A stretch of 9,689 nucleotides of DNA. Source: Flavobacteriaceae bacterium TMED81. Lineage in GTDB: Bacteria > Bacteroidota > Bacteroidia > Flavobacteriales > Flavobacteriaceae. The stretch lies in the NCBI GenBank assembly GCA_002171575.2, contig NHEI02000016.1:11107-20795 (forward strand). The letters run 5' to 3'. Under the pieces are notes generated by a model, which did no database searches, had not been told where the DNA came from, and was given only the letters and a program-made list of their open reading frames with translations. Made by a program: the position numbers and the translations under genes. This document shows, one piece after another, positions 1 to 6,085 of the stretch (position 1 is its first letter; every line of letters starts with the position of its first letter).

Positions 1-127
1 CGGTTTAGCAAAAAATAGCTTGTTAGTACCACTAACACCCAATAATAAAACCGCCCACTCTCAAATACATTCACTCTGGCACTATGGATTAATCGTTGTA
101 GCATTTATTGTATAACGTTTAACGAGT
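1..127. other. Gene-free left edge with a small dyad
   Basis: This stretch lies downstream of the stop codon of rfbD. I see no coding frame or RNA gene. It contains one perfect inverted repeat at 21-37, described separately, and is otherwise AT-rich and featureless. The nearest thing to a leftward promoter is CAAAAAATA at 9-17, which has one base too many to match the TAnnTTTG -7 element on the minus strand. Whether the rfb operon continues to the left cannot be judged from this window. Confidence 0.5.
10..37 (-). terminator. Possible weak terminator or operator dyad after rfbD
   Basis: TGTTAGT at 21-27 and ACTAACA at 31-37 form a perfect 7-bp inverted repeat around a 3-base loop. Read on the minus strand, downstream of rfbD, the hairpin is followed after about five bases by a run of T residues at 15-10. 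That resembles a weak intrinsic terminator, but the stem is AT-rich and the T-run is not directly adjacent. The short symmetric site could equally be a protein-binding operator or chance. Confidence 0.3.
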
Positions 128-892
128 TCAACTATTGTTGTCTTTAAGGACAACCTTTTTGGGTCTAACAGTATTTGAGTTTGCGCCACCCCACTCCAAA
201 ACCTCTTGCTCTGGAAACAATCGCCTTGCCAAATCCAACCACGTCATCACCTCACTGCCGCAATAATGCGAAATGCCTTTTGCGAGCTGTTGGTTAGCAA
301 TTCCTTTTAGTAAATGGGCAGACAAATCTTCAGCACGAGTAGGGCACCCCTTTTGGTCTGCGGTTACACGGAGTGTTTTTCCAGCATTGACTTGCGCTAT
401 GAGTTTGGTGTAAAAGTTATTCCCATAGTGAGAATATAACCAAGATGTACGCACAATCGAATAAGTCCCGCCAACCGCCTGTATGGCCTGTTCACCAGCT
501 AATTTACTTGCGCCATACACGTTTAAGGGGTTGGGCGCATCGGCTGGGGTGTAAAGCCCGTCCAAAGTGCCGTCAAAGACATAATCTGTTGATATATGAA
601 TCAACCAGCATTGTTGTTGCTTACAGACTTTGGCAAGGGTTTCAACCGCCGTGGCATTAATAGCATAGGCGAGTGCTTTATTGGTCTCTGCTCCGTCTAC
701 CTCAGTATAGGCAGCAGCGTTGATACAGACATCAAAGGGTTGTGTGGCAAACACTTTGTTTACCTCCTCGGCATTGGTAATGTCTAGCGAACTTTTGTTC
801 ATAAAGACAATCTCAAGGTTAGAATCTTTTGCAGCATCTTGTAAGGCAAGCCCCAACTGCCCATTGGCGCCAGTGATGAGCACCCTTTTCAT
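128..892 (-). CDS. rfbD: dTDP-4-dehydrorhamnose reductase (RfbD/RmlD)
   Basis: This enzyme catalyses the last step of dTDP-L-rhamnose synthesis, the NAD(P)H-dependent reduction of dTDP-4-dehydro-L-rhamnose, in the cytoplasm. The 254-aa protein opens with the Rossmann motif ITGANGQLG (residues 6-14). It carries AAAYTEVDGAE (59-69), STDYVFDG (101-108, with the catalytic Thr102) and the YxxxK pair Tyr126/Lys130. The C-terminal RPKKVVLK resembles the RP-x-x-S/V-L end of the family. At 254 aa it is somewhat shorter than the usual 280-300 aa, but no core motif is missing. Its ATG overlaps the TGA of rfbC in an ATGA arrangement (889-892), so translation is probably coupled. It is the last visible gene of the rfbBACD operon. 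Confidence 0.95.
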   Translation of the reverse strand: MKRVLITGANGQLGLALQDAAKDSNLEIVFMNKSSLDITNAEEVNKVFATQPFDVCINAAAYTEVDGAETNKALAYAINATAVETLAKVCKQQQCWLIHISTDYVFDGTLDGLYTPADAPNPLNVYGASKLAGEQAIQAVGGTYSIVRTSWLYSHYGNNFYTKLIAQVNAGKTLRVTADQKGCPTRAEDLSAHLLKGIANQQLAKGISHYCGSEVMTWLDLARRLFPEQEVLEWGGANSNTVRPKKVVLKDNNS

Positions 893-1428
893 GGGTTAAG
901 ATCTTTAAGAAAGGGGAGTTTTTGGTCCTTTTCAGACAGTATGGGATTGTCCACTTGCCAGTCAATACCCAAATCAGGGTCATCAAATCGAATGCCACTT
1001 TCGGCTTGTGGGTTGTAAGCTGAATCAACTTTGTACTGTACAATCGCTCGTTCGCTAAGCACACTGTACCCATGAGCAAACCCCTTTGGTAAAAACAATT
1101 GGGTATGGTTCTCTGCAGAAAGCGCCACACCAAACCATTCTCCATAGGTCGAAGAATTTGTGCGGAGGTCCACTGCCACATCGTAGATTTTCCCTAGTAC
1201 CACCCGGATGAGTTTGGCTTGTTCGTGGGGATCGTTTTGTAGGTGGAGTCCCCGAACAACACCCTGCTGAGAAACTACCTCATTGTCTTGGATAAAATCG
1301 ATTGAAAGGCCTGTTTGTTTTGCAAATACACCTTTTTGAAAACTCTCGACAAATTGCCCTCGTGAATCCGCATGCACCTTGGGTGTGAGCAACCAACTGC
1401 CTGTGATGGGTCCTGGCTTACTGTTCAT
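889..1428 (-). CDS. rfbC: dTDP-4-dehydrorhamnose 3,5-epimerase (RfbC/RmlC)
   Basis: This enzyme epimerises C3 and C5 of dTDP-4-dehydro-6-deoxyglucose, the third step of the dTDP-L-rhamnose pathway. The 179-aa product is full length for this cupin family. VVRGLHLQ contains the catalytic base His62. Tyr132 in QYKVDSAYNP matches the general acid, and SGIRFDDPDLGIDW (around 144-157) is the conserved segment carrying the third active-site acidic residue. LFLPKGFAHGY (111-121) is another family hallmark. The start at 1428 lies 11 bases inside the 3' end of rfbA, and the TGA overlaps the rfbD ATG, so the gene is embedded in a translationally coupled operon. Confidence 0.96.
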   Translation of the reverse strand: MNSKPGPITGSWLLTPKVHADSRGQFVESFQKGVFAKQTGLSIDFIQDNEVVSQQGVVRGLHLQNDPHEQAKLIRVVLGKIYDVAVDLRTNSSTYGEWFGVALSAENHTQLFLPKGFAHGYSVLSERAIVQYKVDSAYNPQAESGIRFDDPDLGIDWQVDNPILSEKDQKLPFLKDLNP

Positions 1429-2281
1429 CGATCCACCGTTTTAGATATTTGCTGTATTCCGCTTCCTTATAGGTTGAGGCGAGTGCTTTGAGTTGGGGGA
1501 GATCGATAAAGCATTGTTTGTACGCCGCTAGTTCTGGAGAACCCACCAACACCCCTTGTCGACTTTGAATGGCTTCGACAAAGGCATGGGCTTTGGACAA
1601 GCTTTGTACAGTTCCGGTATCCAGCCAAGCGGTCCCTTGTTCCAAGATCGAAACACGTAGGCGATTTTCTTTCCAATAGGCATTGTGAATGTCTGTGATT
1701 TCAAGTTCGCCTCTTGTGCTCGGTTTGACTTGCTTTGCCTTTTCTACCACGCTATGGTCAAAGAAATAAAGACCAGGAATCGCGAGGTTGGATTTTGGGT
1801 TTTTGGGCTTTTCTTCAATGGACTTTACGTTGTCTTGGGTATCGAGCTCCACGATTCCATAACGCTCAGGGTTTTGTACATGCGTACCAAAAATTAGACC
1901 CCCGGTAAAATCAGCAGATGGACTTTGCTTTTGAATGGCATTGCCATAAAAAAGATTGTCCCCTAAGATTAAAGCAACCGAGTCTGCTCCAATAAAATCA
2001 GCACCAATCAAAAAGGCTTCTGCTAGGCCGTTTGGTTTTGGCTGAACAGCATAGGAAAATGAACAACCCAAGGAACTTCCGTCACCTAAAAGGGCTTGAA
2101 AACTGTCTTTATCTTTTGGTGTCGTGACGATCAAAACTTCTGAAATCCCTAACGAAAGTAAGGTGGACAAGGGGTAGTATACCATCGGTTTGTCGTATAC
2201 AGGTAACAGTTGCTTACTCACCGTTTTTGTGATTGGGTATAAGCGTGAGCCCGTTCCACCAGCAAGGAGTATTCCTTTCAT
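1418..2281 (-). CDS. rfbA: Glucose-1-phosphate thymidylyltransferase (RfbA/RmlA)
   Basis: This enzyme joins dTTP and glucose-1-phosphate to give dTDP-glucose and pyrophosphate, the entry and feedback-controlled step of the rhamnose pathway. The 287-aa length is normal. The N-terminus has the nucleotidyltransferase signature LAGGTGSRLYP (residues 6-16), followed by KQLLPVYDKPMVYYPLS (23-39). ILGDNLFYG (105-113) supplies the Mg2+-binding Asp108. IEEKPKNPKSNLAIPGLYFFD, in the middle of the protein, is the conserved sugar-binding region, and GTAWLDTGT follows towards the C-terminus. The ATG overlaps the TGA of rfbB as ATGA (2278-2281), and the 3' end overlaps the start of rfbC by 11 bases. Confidence 0.97.
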   Translation of the reverse strand: MKGILLAGGTGSRLYPITKTVSKQLLPVYDKPMVYYPLSTLLSLGISEVLIVTTPKDKDSFQALLGDGSSLGCSFSYAVQPKPNGLAEAFLIGADFIGADSVALILGDNLFYGNAIQKQSPSADFTGGLIFGTHVQNPERYGIVELDTQDNVKSIEEKPKNPKSNLAIPGLYFFDHSVVEKAKQVKPSTRGELEITDIHNAYWKENRLRVSILEQGTAWLDTGTVQSLSKAHAFVEAIQSRQGVLVGSPELAAYKQCFIDLPQLKALASTYKEAEYSKYLKRWIDEQ

Positions 2282-3258
2282 TTGTTGTCTAGGTAAGCGG
2301 TGATGGTTTTTTCAATTCCTTCGTCCCAATTTGTTTTTGGAGACCACCCCAATGTTGATTCCAGTTTGCTAGGGTCAATTGCATAGCGAAAGTCATGCCC
2401 TGGGCGGTCAGTCACAAAAGTAATCAACTTTTCGGCAGTACCGAGATCTTGACCAACCCGACGATCATAAGCCCGACAAAGGGCTTTGGCAACCTCTAGG
2501 TTTGATTGTTCACAACGCCCTCCGACAAGGTAAGTTTCACCCAATTTACCATGATGAAAAATGACATCCATTGCCGAAACATGATCTTCCACGTATAGCC
2601 AGTCTCTTACATTTAATCCGTCTCCATAAATAGGAAGGGGTTGATTTTTTTGTAGAGACGACAACAAGGTAGGAATCAATTTTTCAGAGTGTTGATCAGG
2701 ACCATAGTTGTTGCTGCAATTGGAAATCACATAAGGCAAGTCATAGGTCTCTCCATAAGCACGTACCATGTGATCAGCACTCGCTTTAGAAGCCGCATAA
2801 GGAGATCGTGGCTGATAAGGGCTTTGTTCTGTAAAGACACCTTCTTTTCCCAAAGACCCATAGACCTCATCGGTGCTGATGTGATAGAATCGATGATCTT
2901 TTTCTTTTTTCCAATGCGTACGACAGGCATTGAGCAGGTTCATTGTACCGATGATATTGGTTTTGCCAAAAGGGACAGGGCCCTCAATAGAGCGATCAAC
3001 ATGTGATTCTGCTGCAAGATGAATAACCGCTTCAATGCGGTGCGTAGAAAACAAACTGTCAAGCACAGATGAGTCATTGATGTTTCCCTCCGCAAACTGA
3101 TAATTCGGGGCATTGTTTATATCATCCAATCGCGATAAATCAGCGGCATAAGTCAGTGCATCCAGATTGATAAGATTATAATCGGGATAGTTTTTGACAA
3201 GATGTCGAATCAAATGTGACCCGATGAACCCAGCACCTCCTGTAACTAATATAGTCAT
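2278..3258 (-). CDS. rfbB: dTDP-glucose 4,6-dehydratase (RfbB/RmlB)
   Basis: This extended short-chain dehydrogenase converts dTDP-glucose to dTDP-4-dehydro-6-deoxyglucose with bound NAD+, the second step of the pathway. From the ATG at 3258 the protein is 326 aa. TGGAGFIGSH (6-15) is the NAD-binding glycine motif. HLAAESHVDRSI (80-91) and STDEVYG (128-134) carry the family signature, with catalytic Thr129-Asp130-Glu131. Tyr154 and Lys158 form the YxxxK pair. NNYGPDQHSEKLIP and GDGLNVRDWLYVEDH are typical substrate-binding segments. The frame stays open 15 codons further upstream, but that extension runs across the probable -7 promoter box (3288-3295), and the glycine motif sits at the expected distance from 3258. 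First gene of the operon. Confidence 0.97.
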   Translation of the reverse strand: MTILVTGGAGFIGSHLIRHLVKNYPDYNLINLDALTYAADLSRLDDINNAPNYQFAEGNINDSSVLDSLFSTHRIEAVIHLAAESHVDRSIEGPVPFGKTNIIGTMNLLNACRTHWKKEKDHRFYHISTDEVYGSLGKEGVFTEQSPYQPRSPYAASKASADHMVRAYGETYDLPYVISNCSNNYGPDQHSEKLIPTLLSSLQKNQPLPIYGDGLNVRDWLYVEDHVSAMDVIFHHGKLGETYLVGGRCEQSNLEVAKALCRAYDRRVGQDLGTAEKLITFVTDRPGHDFRYAIDPSKLESTLGWSPKTNWDEGIEKTITAYLDNK

Positions 3259-3287
3259 ACGCTCAATAGATAACGAAAGAGTTGCTT

Positions 3288-3295
3288 CAAAAGTA
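3288..3295 (-). promoter_or_regulatory. Putative -7 promoter box for the rfbBACD operon
   Basis: On the minus strand this reads TACTTTTG, an exact match to the Bacteroidota -7 consensus TAnnTTTG. It ends 30 bases before the rfbB ATG. I found no good TTTG/TTG -33 partner at normal spacing, so the assignment rests on the -7 box and its position. Confidence 0.5.
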
Positions 3296-3305
3296 CAAAT
3301 CATTT

Positions 3306-3338
3306 TTTGAGCAGGTCGTATGCAATTTTTTACTTTTG
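3306..3338 (+). promoter_or_regulatory. Putative promoter of the sugar transferase gene
   Basis: TACTTTTG at 3331-3338 matches TAnnTTTG exactly, and TTTG at 3306-3309 is a possible -33 element, although the 21-base spacer is longer than the usual 17-19. It diverges from the rfb promoter about 40 bases away, so both units could be controlled from one short intergenic region. If used, transcription would begin around 3343-3346, which rules out translation starts upstream of that. Confidence 0.45.
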
Positions 3339-3377
3339 CCAGCGTTTAATTATTGTATAACACCAACCATACCCTAT

Positions 3378-3980
3378 TTGGAATCTCTACTCAAGCGGAG
3401 TTTTGACGTATTGTTTGCCTTGACACTTCTGTCTTTGGTCATGTCATGGCTCGTCCCCGTATTGTGGATATTGAATCTTTTTGTCGGCGGAGGCCCATTG
3501 TTTTTTAGCCATCAGCGTGAAGGGAAAGACCGCAAATTGTTTTGGTGTTATAAGTTTAGAACATTTCCCAAAAATGCCGTTCACCCAAAGCCAGGAGATT
3601 CGATGACCACCCCAATTCCTTGGTTGGGTACCTTGCTTCGCAATTCGGGAATCGATGAACTTCCGCAAGTCTTGAATATCTTAAAAGGGGAAATGTCTGT
3701 TGTTGGCCCCCGACCACATTTACCAGAATACAACGCATATTATCAGAGTGTAGTCGGACAAGAAGAGATGGATAAGCGTCACAACGCCCGTCCAGGACTG
3801 ACAGGATTGGCCCAAATCCGAGGCTATCGGGGGGACACACCCAACAGCGCTTCCATTCATAATCGAATCAATAGCGATATTGAATATATCAATAAACAAA
3901 CTTTCCTTTTAGATCTTGAAATTATTACCATTTCATTATGGATGCTGATCCGCGCCGCAGTTCGGCGAATTTTTAATTAG
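3378..3980 (+). CDS. Polyprenyl-phosphate sugar-1-phosphate transferase
   Basis: A bacterial sugar transferase: an inner-membrane enzyme that moves a hexose-1-phosphate from a nucleotide sugar to undecaprenyl phosphate, starting a glycan repeat. From the TTG at 3378 it is 200 aa. LLKRSFDVLFALTLLS begins the membrane re-entrant helix, with a helix-breaking Pro in SWLVPVLW. Then come GGGPLFFSHQREG, CYKFRTF, the catalytic Asp-Glu in GIDELPQVLN, GEMSVVGPRPH, and ARPGLTGLAQIRGYRGDT. GPRPH and GYRGxT resemble WcaJ-type enzymes that transfer glucose-1-phosphate, but the N-terminal multi-helix domain of those proteins is absent. The start is uncertain: the frame is open back to a TTG at 3282, but that precedes the likely promoter, and no ATG lies before the membrane segment. 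The neighbouring rhamnose operon supports a surface glycan role. Confidence 0.85.
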   Translation: MESLLKRSFDVLFALTLLSLVMSWLVPVLWILNLFVGGGPLFFSHQREGKDRKLFWCYKFRTFPKNAVHPKPGDSMTTPIPWLGTLLRNSGIDELPQVLNILKGEMSVVGPRPHLPEYNAYYQSVVGQEEMDKRHNARPGLTGLAQIRGYRGDTPNSASIHNRINSDIEYINKQTFLLDLEIITISLWMLIRAAVRRIFN

Positions 3981-4010
3981 TCAACCGCCAATCTGCAAGC
4001 GACAAATTCC

Positions 4011-4018
4011 TATTTTTG
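4011..4018 (+). promoter_or_regulatory. Putative -7 promoter box for purD
   Basis: TATTTTTG matches TAnnTTTG exactly and ends 13 bases before the purD ATG at 4031. An in-frame TTG at 4016 lies inside this box, which argues against it being the real start. No convincing -33 element is visible. The 5' untranslated leader would be only a few bases to about ten bases long. Confidence 0.5.
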
Positions 4019-4030
4019 CCAAAAACAAGC

Positions 4031-5296
4031 ATGAAGGTACTTCTATTGGGAAGCGGTGGTCGGGAATACACATTCTGTCACCAACTGGCAAAAAGCCCAC
4101 ATCAACCACAGTTATTTATTGCACCTGGCAATGCAGGAACTGCACAGTTTGGCACAAATATCGAGGTATCACCCACAGATTTTGAAGGGCTTAAACAAGC
4201 GGTACTCACTCACGAGATTGAAATGGTTATTGTTGGTCCCGAAGTCCCACTGGTGGAAGGGGTGGTTGATTTTTTTGCTGCGGATCAAGAGCTCGCACAT
4301 ATTCCTGTGATTGGGCCTTCTAAACAAGGCGCAGAACTCGAAGGCAGTAAAGAGTTTGCCAAGGCCTTTATGCAACGTCATAATATTCCCACTGCGGCAT
4401 TTCAAAGCTTTACCAAAGACACCCTTGCGGAAGGGCTTACCTATCTTGAAACGGTAACACCACCCTATGTCCTTAAAGCCGACGGCTTGGCAGCTGGAAA
4501 GGGTGTGGTGATTCTCAATGAGCTTGCTGCCGCCAAAGCGGAACTCACCGCCATGCTTGCAGATGCGAAGTTTGGAGAAGCCAGTCAAAAGGTGGTGGTT
4601 GAAGAGTTTTTGGATGGGATTGAGTTATCGTGCTTTATGCTCACCGATGGTAAGTCCTATAAAATCCTCCCCATGGCTAAGGATTACAAACGCATCGGAG
4701 AAGGAGACACAGGGCTCAACACAGGGGGCATGGGAGCCGTTTCCCCTGTTCCGTTTGCCGACGAGACCTTTGTACAAAAGATCAAATCGCAGGTTGTCGC
4801 GCCAACTATGCAGGGACTCCAGCAGGATGGAATTCCCTATGTGGGCTTTGTCTTTATTGGGCTGATCAAAGTTGGAGAAAATCCCAAAGTAATCGAGTAC
4901 AATGTGCGTATGGGCGACCCCGAAACCCAAGTGGTACTTCCGCGGATTCAAAATGACTTATTTGAATTGCTACAAGCCACAGCTTCTGGAACGCTCGATA
5001 GCATAAAGTTGACGATAGACAAGCTCTCTGTTTCTACCATCGTTGCGGTTTCAGGGGGTTACCCTGAAAGCTATGAAAAAGGGAAGGCGATTCGTGGGAT
5101 TGACCCAAGTGATTTTGTTGTCCATGCGGGAACAGCAATGGTTGATGAAGAATTGGTTACGAGTGGTGGACGAGTATTATCGGCAACGGGTGTTGGGGAT
5201 GACCATAACCAAGCCATTGCGCAGAGCTATCAAGCCTTATCCAAGATTGATTTTGAAGGCATATACTACCGAAAAGATATCGGCTTCGACTTATAA
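4031..5296 (+). CDS. purD: Phosphoribosylamine-glycine ligase (GAR synthetase, PurD)
   Basis: This cytoplasmic enzyme is the second step of de novo purine synthesis: it ligates glycine to 5-phosphoribosylamine using ATP. From the ATG at 4031 it is 421 aa, a normal single-domain PurD. The N-terminal domain starts with LLLGSGGRE (4-12) and contains IAPGNAGTA (30-38) and VGPEVPLVEG (68-77). The ATP-grasp domain has VLKADGLAAGKGVV (147-160), VVVEEFLDGIELS (188-200), NTGGMGAVSPVP (230-241) and the metal-binding region IEYNVRMGDPETQ with Glu289 and Asn291. The usual GGREHA/T motif reads GGREYT here, a substitution of unknown effect. Its TAA abuts the TAA of the convergent gene at 5291. In many Flavobacteriia purD borders polysaccharide loci, as it appears to do here. 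Confidence 0.97.
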   Translation: MKVLLLGSGGREYTFCHQLAKSPHQPQLFIAPGNAGTAQFGTNIEVSPTDFEGLKQAVLTHEIEMVIVGPEVPLVEGVVDFFAADQELAHIPVIGPSKQGAELEGSKEFAKAFMQRHNIPTAAFQSFTKDTLAEGLTYLETVTPPYVLKADGLAAGKGVVILNELAAAKAELTAMLADAKFGEASQKVVVEEFLDGIELSCFMLTDGKSYKILPMAKDYKRIGEGDTGLNTGGMGAVSPVPFADETFVQKIKSQVVAPTMQGLQQDGIPYVGFVFIGLIKVGENPKVIEYNVRMGDPETQVVLPRIQNDLFELLQATASGTLDSIKLTIDKLSVSTIVAVSGGYPESYEKGKAIRGIDPSDFVVHAGTAMVDEELVTSGGRVLSATGVGDDHNQAIAQSYQALSKIDFEGIYYRKDIGFDL

Positions 5297-5518
5297 AAAG
5301 GAATGGGAAGTGGAGTCCGTATCCTCTTCGCCGCTATCGTTGAATTTTTTGAGTTGGCCAATCCAATAGGTCAGAGCAGCAAACCCAATCCCCAAAAACA
5401 CCCAGTTGATGCCATTGGCCAAAAACCAACTTGTGAGTTCCAACTCACGCAATAGGTTGAGGGGGATAAATAAGATTTCTTGAAATAAATATGCAATCGC
5501 TTCGAAAAAGGCCTTCAT
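5291..5518 (-). CDS. Small membrane protein, DUF6341 family
   Basis: This 75-aa protein has an amphipathic N-terminal segment (FFEAIAYLFQEILFIPLNLL, 4-23), one predicted membrane helix at about 36-54 (GINWVFLGIGFAALTYWIG), and an acidic C-terminal tail ending in DSTSHSFL. From memory, the WF-AN...NW pattern and the closing (D/S)T(A/S)HSFL match DUF6341, a small uncharacterised family found next to purD in Flavobacteriia. Function is unknown. Its membrane topology suggests an accessory membrane subunit, but that is inference. It converges on purD with stop codons back to back. Upstream lies a promoter-like box at 5539-5546, so it appears to be transcribed alone. Confidence is high that it is a gene and moderate for the family name. 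Confidence 0.85.
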   Translation of the reverse strand: MKAFFEAIAYLFQEILFIPLNLLRELELTSWFLANGINWVFLGIGFAALTYWIGQLKKFNDSGEEDTDSTSHSFL

Positions 5519-5538
5519 TTTTCAGTGTTTTGATAATA

Positions 5539-5570
5539 CAAAAATAAGGCATACAAACATGAGAAACAAC
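5539..5570 (-). promoter_or_regulatory. Putative promoter of the DUF6341 gene
   Basis: On the minus strand, 5546-5539 reads TATTTTTG, an exact -7 match, and GTTG at 5570-5567 is a possible -33 element about 20 bases upstream. The box ends 21 bases before the ATG at 5518. The -33 part lies inside the small inverted repeat at 5564-5582. Confidence 0.5.
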
Positions 5571-5582
5571 ACCTCGTTGTTT
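5564..5582. other. Small inverted repeat between DUF2200 and DUF6341
   Basis: AAACAAC (5564-5570) and GTTGTTT (5576-5582) form a 7-bp perfect stem with a 5-base loop. It lies about 20 bases downstream of the DUF2200 stop, so it could weakly terminate that gene. No T-tract follows in the minus direction, so it is a poor intrinsic terminator. It overlaps the putative -33 element of the next gene and could instead be a regulatory dyad or chance. Confidence 0.25.
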
Positions 5583-5602
5583 GAAAAGTCAGGGGATTAC
5601 TT

Positions 5603-5967
5603 TTAACGTAAAATCTTTTCCATTTTCCGACCCTTTGCCAATTCGTCCACCAATTTATCGAGGTATCGGCAGTTGCGATAGACGCCAAATTCTTCTGGGA
5701 TTTCTTCGATGCGATATCCACAAATAACACCAGTAATAAGATGCGCGTTTGGGTGAATGTTTGCTTTTTCAAAGAAGCTAGCAAAGGACACATTTTCGTT
5801 GATGAGTTGCTGTATGTTTTGTTCATCAAAACCCGTTAACCATTCGATGACTTGGTTGAGTTCTTGTTGGGTTCTTCCATTTTTTCCAGCCTGTTGAGGT
5901 AGAGGGGATAGATTGACCCAAAAATCATCTTTCCGACTTTTTCGTTTTTTTCTGGGGGGACTTTCAT
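5603..5967 (-). pseudogene. DUF2200 domain protein, frame broken in an A-run
   Basis: The frame from the ATG at 5967 begins MKVPPEKNEKVGKMIFGSIY and runs to LNRLEK, then meets a stop at 5838-5836 after 43 codons. The family sequence resumes in the -1 frame immediately after LEK: GRTQQELNQVIEWLTGFDEQ, then NANAHLITG-like IHPNAHLITGVICGYRIEEI, ending KLVDELAKGRKMEKILR with a stop at 5605-5603. Restoring one base in the run of six A (5885-5880 on the minus strand) gives one continuous protein of about 121 aa, the normal DUF2200 length, with LEKNGRT at the junction. Both halves look well conserved, so this is either a sequence error, a very recent mutation, or frameshift expression. DUF2200 proteins are small cytoplasmic proteins of unknown function. 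A strong promoter match lies upstream (5995-6024). Confidence 0.88.
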
Positions 5968-5994
5968 TGTAAACGATTTAGATGGAGTGCTATC

Positions 5995-6024
5995 CAAAGG
6001 TAGTATTTTATACAGCGAGACAAA
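5995..6024 (-). promoter_or_regulatory. Putative promoter of the DUF2200 gene
   Basis: On the minus strand, TTTG (6024-6021) and TACCTTTG (6002-5995) are separated by 18 bases. This matches both the -33 and -7 parts of the Bacteroidota primary sigma-factor promoter at ideal spacing and is the best promoter match in the window. The -7 box ends 28 bases before the ATG at 5967. Having an intact promoter argues that the DUF2200 gene is still transcribed. Confidence 0.6.
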
Positions 6025-6042
6025 CTTGATTTTACCTTACTA

Positions 6043-6073
6043 TTGGGGAAACAAGAGAGACCTAGTATATTTG
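6043..6073 (+). promoter_or_regulatory. Putative promoter of the DUF4254-GT9 operon
   Basis: TATATTTG at 6066-6073 matches TAnnTTTG exactly. TTG at 6043-6045 is a possible -33 element with a 20-base spacer. The box ends 13 bases before the ATG at 6086, so it supports that start over the in-frame TTG at 5987, which lies upstream of the promoter. Confidence 0.5.
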
Positions 6074-6085
6074 GTAAAAAATCAG

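Noticed and set aside
105..116. 12-base repeat TTATTGTATAAC also present at 3350-3361
   Set aside because: Matches of this length are expected by chance in about 10 kb of AT-rich DNA, and the flanks do not extend the match.
3282..3377. N-terminal extension of the sugar transferase from the TTG at 3282
   Set aside because: It would start upstream of the putative promoter (3306-3338), and its residues do not resemble the N-terminus of the family.
4169..4588. Antisense open frame of 139 codons opposite purD
   Set aside because: It lies wholly within the strongly conserved purD coding sequence and shows no family features.
5515..5829. Minus-strand open frame of 104 codons whose stop overlaps the DUF6341 ATG in an ATGA pattern
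   Set aside because: Its translation is low-complexity, rich in Cys, Ser and Thr, with no family resemblance. The DUF2200 sequence is clearly encoded in another frame of the same strand over most of it.
5878..5890. Programmed -1 ribosomal frameshift in the DUF2200 gene
   Set aside because: The site reads G-GAA-AAA-ATG, which is not a canonical X-XXY-YYZ slippery heptamer, and I see no obvious stimulatory stem just downstream. A lost A in the homopolymer is simpler.
5987..6085. N-terminal extension of the DUF4254 protein from the TTG at 5987
   Set aside because: It spans a good TAnnTTTG box at 6066-6073, is unlike the family N-terminus, and begins close to the divergent DUF2200 promoter.
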